The notes under the pieces are model-generated. The model searched no databases. It was given only the letters and a program-made list of their open reading frames with translations, and had not been told where the DNA came from. Position numbers and translations under genes: made by a program. Below are positions 61,392-64,000 of a stretch of DNA of 64,000 nucleotides, one piece after another; within the stretch, counting starts at the first letter, position 1; the number at the start of each line of letters is the position of its first letter. The DNA comes from an uncultured Fluviicola sp. GTDB taxonomy: Bacteria; Bacteroidota; Bacteroidia; Flavobacteriales_D; Crocinitomicaceae. Location: the NCBI RefSeq assembly GCF_902168135.1, contig NZ_CABHOL010000050.1:1-64000 (forward strand). Reading direction: 5' to 3'.

Positions 61392-62291
61392 TTATTTTAT
61401 GAATTCCTGATATGTAAATAAGATATCATGTCCTTTATCTTCAAAGTAGTTTTTTGCCGTTTGGAGATCCCTGAATGTTGCCATAAAAAAATCTCCTCCC
61501 CATGCACCCAATGATTTGATGCTGTAGGAATAATCTGCAAATAAACGTTCTTTTAATTTAGTAGTACCTATAATTGGTGAAATCAATTCTTCAGATTGGT
61601 CCAATTGCTGCTCGAAAACTTCGATATCATGCGCCTGCAACGCAGTAGAGATCAAAGTATTCATGGTGTCTATGTGGTGCTGTTCCACTTTCCGGTCCTT
61701 GAAACGTTTGATTTCTTCCCGTGAGTTTTGTTTATTGCCCAGATAGACAAATAACAGCTTATCCGTTATTGATTCGGGGATACTCACTTCTTTTTTCACT
61801 TTTCCGTCGGCATAGATGATCGGACCATTTGCAGTTGCACAAGCTACATCGTAACCCGATCCGCCAAAAGATGCATCCAGCAGTTTTCTGGCATCAACTC
61901 CCGACCATTGGCTCAACAAGCTGATTAAAGTAGAACTGGAACCAAGTCCCCAGTTCAATTCAAAATTTGCTTCTGATTTAAAATTTTGATTGAAATCAAG
62001 CCCTGGTTTCTCTGCGCGAATAACCAGGAATAACTGTTTCAAAATTTCCGCTACTTCCCGGTTGTTGGTATCCAGGATGTTGAAATCCCGGTCCAGGGAA
62101 GCTGAAAACCAAAGTCCATGCTTTGCATGACTTTCCCAGTGAATAGAATCAGACTCCGCAACAGAAAGCGTTTGTCCGAATTTTAAAGGAAAAGCAAGGC
62201 TGTCTGCTCCGTTCAGAACCAGGTATTCACCAAAAAGCATCAGTTTTCCTGATGCCTTATAGGTCCTTATATTATTTTCCGTAACTGTCAA
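61392..62291 (-). CDS. GHMP kinase, probable phosphomevalonate kinase
   Basis: 299 aa. The start is TTG at 62291, immediately after the mvaA stop (TAATTG); no ATG is nearby, the next Met being inside the conserved KLMLFGEYLVL. The ATP loop is NWGLGSSSTLISLLSQW, then ASFGGSGYDVACATANGPIIY (the GSGxD element of this branch) and GAWGGDFFMATF. Homologues in Flavobacteriales are usually annotated only as GHMP or GYDLI-type kinases. Because mevalonate kinase and the decarboxylase are present on either side and this operon lacks another kinase, phosphomevalonate kinase is the best guess. Confidence 0.78.
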   Translation of the reverse strand: MTVTENNIRTYKASGKLMLFGEYLVLNGADSLAFPLKFGQTLSVAESDSIHWESHAKHGLWFSASLDRDFNILDTNNREVAEILKQLFLVIRAEKPGLDFNQNFKSEANFELNWGLGSSSTLISLLSQWSGVDARKLLDASFGGSGYDVACATANGPIIYADGKVKKEVSIPESITDKLLFVYLGNKQNSREEIKRFKDRKVEQHHIDTMNTLISTALQAHDIEVFEQQLDQSEELISPIIGTTKLKERLFADYSYSIKSLGAWGGDFFMATFRDLQTAKNYFEDKGHDILFTYQEFIK

Positions 62292-63602
62292 TTATACCAA
62301 TTGAAGAGATTCAACATATGTACGCACTGCAGATACAGAAACGTTTTTGTCTTTAAAATGAGCTACAATTTTATCGCGGTCTTCTTTTTTAACCTCTAAT
62401 TGGTTCATGATATTGAACAGGTGCATTTTCATGTGTCCCTGCTGAATACCTGTTGTGGTCAATGATTTAACCGCACCAAAGTTGTTTGCCAATCCGGCAG
62501 CAGCAGCAATTCCCATCAACTCTCTTGCATTCGGGAAGTCCAATAATTCATGAGAAAGCTTCACCAACGGATGTAAGTTCGTTAGTCCGCCAACAACTCC
62601 CAATGCAATTGGTAAAGTCAGTTCAAAACGGAAGATATCATTCTCAATGGTGCAGTTCGTCAAAGAAGAATAACCGCCGTTCATACTTGCATAAGCATGT
62701 CCGCAGGCTTCAACTGCTCTAAAATCGTTTCCTGTTGCCAATACAACCGCATCGATACCGTTGTAAATACCTTTGTTATGCGTGGTTGCGCGGTAAGGAT
62801 CCACTTGTGCGATTCTTACAGCAGTATGGAATTTTTTAGCAAATTCTTTTCCGGAAACCCCCGGTACAATTCCATCCAGGTTCTTAACATCTGTTTCTAC
62901 CCAGCACTTAACTACACAATTCGGAGTAAGGTTGGAAAGAATAGACATAATGACTTCCAATCCGTCTTTTTTGAATTCAGGCTGGTTTTGGTGCCAGTTT
63001 CTAAAAATTTCAGCAAAACGCTCCAGGCAGGAGTTTACGAAGTTTGCCCCCATGGAATCTTTCGTTTCGAAAGTCACAAACAATTGCATTAATCCCGGTT
63101 CTTTATCCGAAAGGTCTTTCAAAACGATATCCTTGATACCTCCACCGCGGTTACGCATGTTTACAGTAATATCTTCAGAACCATCCAGTAAAAGCTGTTT
63201 TAGCTCATCAAAACGGCTTTTCAGTTTTTGAATATCATCGTGCCATAAGAAATGGACCTGTCCTACTTTTTCGGTATCAACGATCTCCGTATGGAATCCT
63301 CCGAAAGCATACCAAAACTTGGCACTGTTAGCAGCTGCGGCCACAACGGAACTTTCTTCAATAACCATTGGAACGGCAACCGTTTTCCCATTGATCAAAA
63401 AGTTAGGAGCAATGCTGTAAGGTAAGTGAAAATTCGAGATGGTATTTTCACTAAACTCGTTGATTACTTCTTGTACAGCAGCATCACAGTGATCAAAACT
63501 TTTAAACGTTTTAATCGTTTCTCCCGGCGATTTGAAAAAATTCGCAATCGCCTCCAACTTCTCCTGCTTGTTCTTTTTTGAGAACCCTTCGATTAGCTCC
63601 AT
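62292..63602 (-). CDS. mvaA: hydroxymethylglutaryl-CoA reductase, class II type
   Basis: 436 aa. Motifs: PMVIEESSVVAAAANSAKFW (catalytic Glu), MRNRGGGIKDI, ETKDSMGANFVNSCLE (DSMGAN), ATTHNKGIYNGIDAVVLATGND (catalytic Lys/Asp region) and QQGHMKMH (catalytic His). The absence of the large N-terminal membrane domain and the wording fit class II. It reduces HMG-CoA to mevalonate, the committed step. The start codon follows the isomerase stop directly (TAAATGG), and the stop directly precedes the next start, so translation is tightly coupled. Confidence 0.95.
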   Translation of the reverse strand: MELIEGFSKKNKQEKLEAIANFFKSPGETIKTFKSFDHCDAAVQEVINEFSENTISNFHLPYSIAPNFLINGKTVAVPMVIEESSVVAAAANSAKFWYAFGGFHTEIVDTEKVGQVHFLWHDDIQKLKSRFDELKQLLLDGSEDITVNMRNRGGGIKDIVLKDLSDKEPGLMQLFVTFETKDSMGANFVNSCLERFAEIFRNWHQNQPEFKKDGLEVIMSILSNLTPNCVVKCWVETDVKNLDGIVPGVSGKEFAKKFHTAVRIAQVDPYRATTHNKGIYNGIDAVVLATGNDFRAVEACGHAYASMNGGYSSLTNCTIENDIFRFELTLPIALGVVGGLTNLHPLVKLSHELLDFPNARELMGIAAAAGLANNFGAVKSLTTTGIQQGHMKMHLFNIMNQLEVKKEDRDKIVAHFKDKNVSVSAVRTYVESLQLV

Positions 63603-64000
63603 TTATCTTATTTTTAGAAATTTGTGGGCCATTAACAACCCTTTTATTTGTATTTCTGCAAAGGTATCCAGGGCTTCCTGCGATTCGTTTGCATGTTTTA
63701 AAAACGGTGCTGCCTGACCATAGACAGCAGGGATGTTTGCTTTGGAGGTCAGGTAATAACCGTCTAAAAAGTTTTTGATCCCACCGCTTATAATTACGTT
63801 GTCACATTTACGTTCAGAACCCAGTTCCCGGATTGCTGTATTTAAAAAATCGACCATTTCTGAAGCAGAATGACCCAAAGCAATCACGTCCTCATAATGC
63901 GCTTTTAACGGCTCGTTACGCAGCAACTCTAATTTAGAGAAGTTTGTTCCGCCATTTGCAGCAAAGTCGATTGCCAGGATCGGCAATTTCAGCAGCTCTT
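63603..64000 (-). CDS. fni: isopentenyl-diphosphate delta-isomerase type 2, C-terminal part
   Basis: About 132 codons of the C-terminus; the start lies beyond 64000. The reading frame runs ELLKLPILAIDFAANGGTNFSKLE and continues NVIISGGIKNFLDGYYLTSKA, both typical of the FMN-dependent type 2 isomerase (Fni/IDI-2). It interconverts IPP and DMAPP, supplying the starter for the prenyl synthase. It is upstream in the operon, so the operon promoter is likely outside the window. Confidence 0.9.
   Translation of the reverse strand, partial: ELLKLPILAIDFAANGGTNFSKLELLRNEPLKAHYEDVIALGHSASEMVDFLNTAIRELGSERKCDNVIISGGIKNFLDGYYLTSKANIPAVYGQAAPFLKHANESQEALDTFAEIQIKGLLMAHKFLKIR

Overview
The window reads as a chromosomal segment of a Bacteroidota bacterium, probably Flavobacteriales and possibly Crocinitomicaceae (Fluviicola-like). 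Supports for this are proteins with type IX secretion sorting domains, promoter boxes of the form TTG-N19-TAnnTTTG, many outer-membrane barrel proteins, weak Shine-Dalgarno sequences, and a mevalonate-type isoprenoid operon. The family-level placement is inference; there is no rRNA in the window.

Layout. 1-8.4 kb: rRNA methyltransferase (cut by the edge) and tsaD, divergent from a TamB-like protein, then accC. 8.4-12.9 kb: an ECF sigma factor, a membrane-anchored barrel protein that is its likely anti-sigma factor, two barrel proteins and a T9SS cargo. Three transcripts here share a promoter motif with fixed spacing. 12.9-14.1 kb: phenylalanine hydroxylase and pterin dehydratase, preceded by a short Tyr-rich leader peptide and a terminator that look like a transcription attenuator. 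14.1-21 kb: AsmA-like protein, sucC, and a UbiA-type prenyltransferase/acetyltransferase-like/panD cluster. 21-25.5 kb: a PD40 propeller protein, then a ribosome-repair operon (RtcB RNA ligase, PrfH release factor, TPR protein) with a structured leader containing a 25-codon ORF, and with repeated hairpin-rich elements around prfH. 25.6-42.6 kb: mostly housekeeping (map, dusB, recG, dsbD, tilS, pabB, an acyltransferase) plus secreted proteins.

42.7-54.5 kb: three tRNA genes (Ser-GCT, Pro-TGG, Arg-TCT), followed by an accessory region. It holds a PD-(D/E)XK-type nuclease in an inverted-repeat-bounded cassette, a SIR2-like protein, a beta-helix membrane protein, a DUF1328 mini-protein, and a group of three genes: a trypsin-like protease without signal peptide, a large exported protein and a beta-propeller protein without signal peptide. 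The spacers between the first genes contain diverged copies of the tRNA-Arg 3' end and of its downstream flank, so the region appears to have grown by repeated insertion or duplication next to the tRNA. No integrase or transposase gene is visible.

54.5-64 kb: an N-terminal-nucleophile hydrolase, then a tightly packed minus-strand operon carrying, in transcription order, IPP isomerase type 2 (cut by the edge), HMG-CoA reductase, a GHMP kinase, diphosphomevalonate decarboxylase, mevalonate kinase, a prenyl diphosphate synthase and an oxidosqualene cyclase. This couples isoprenoid precursor supply to cyclic triterpenoid (sterol-like) synthesis, which is rare in bacteria.
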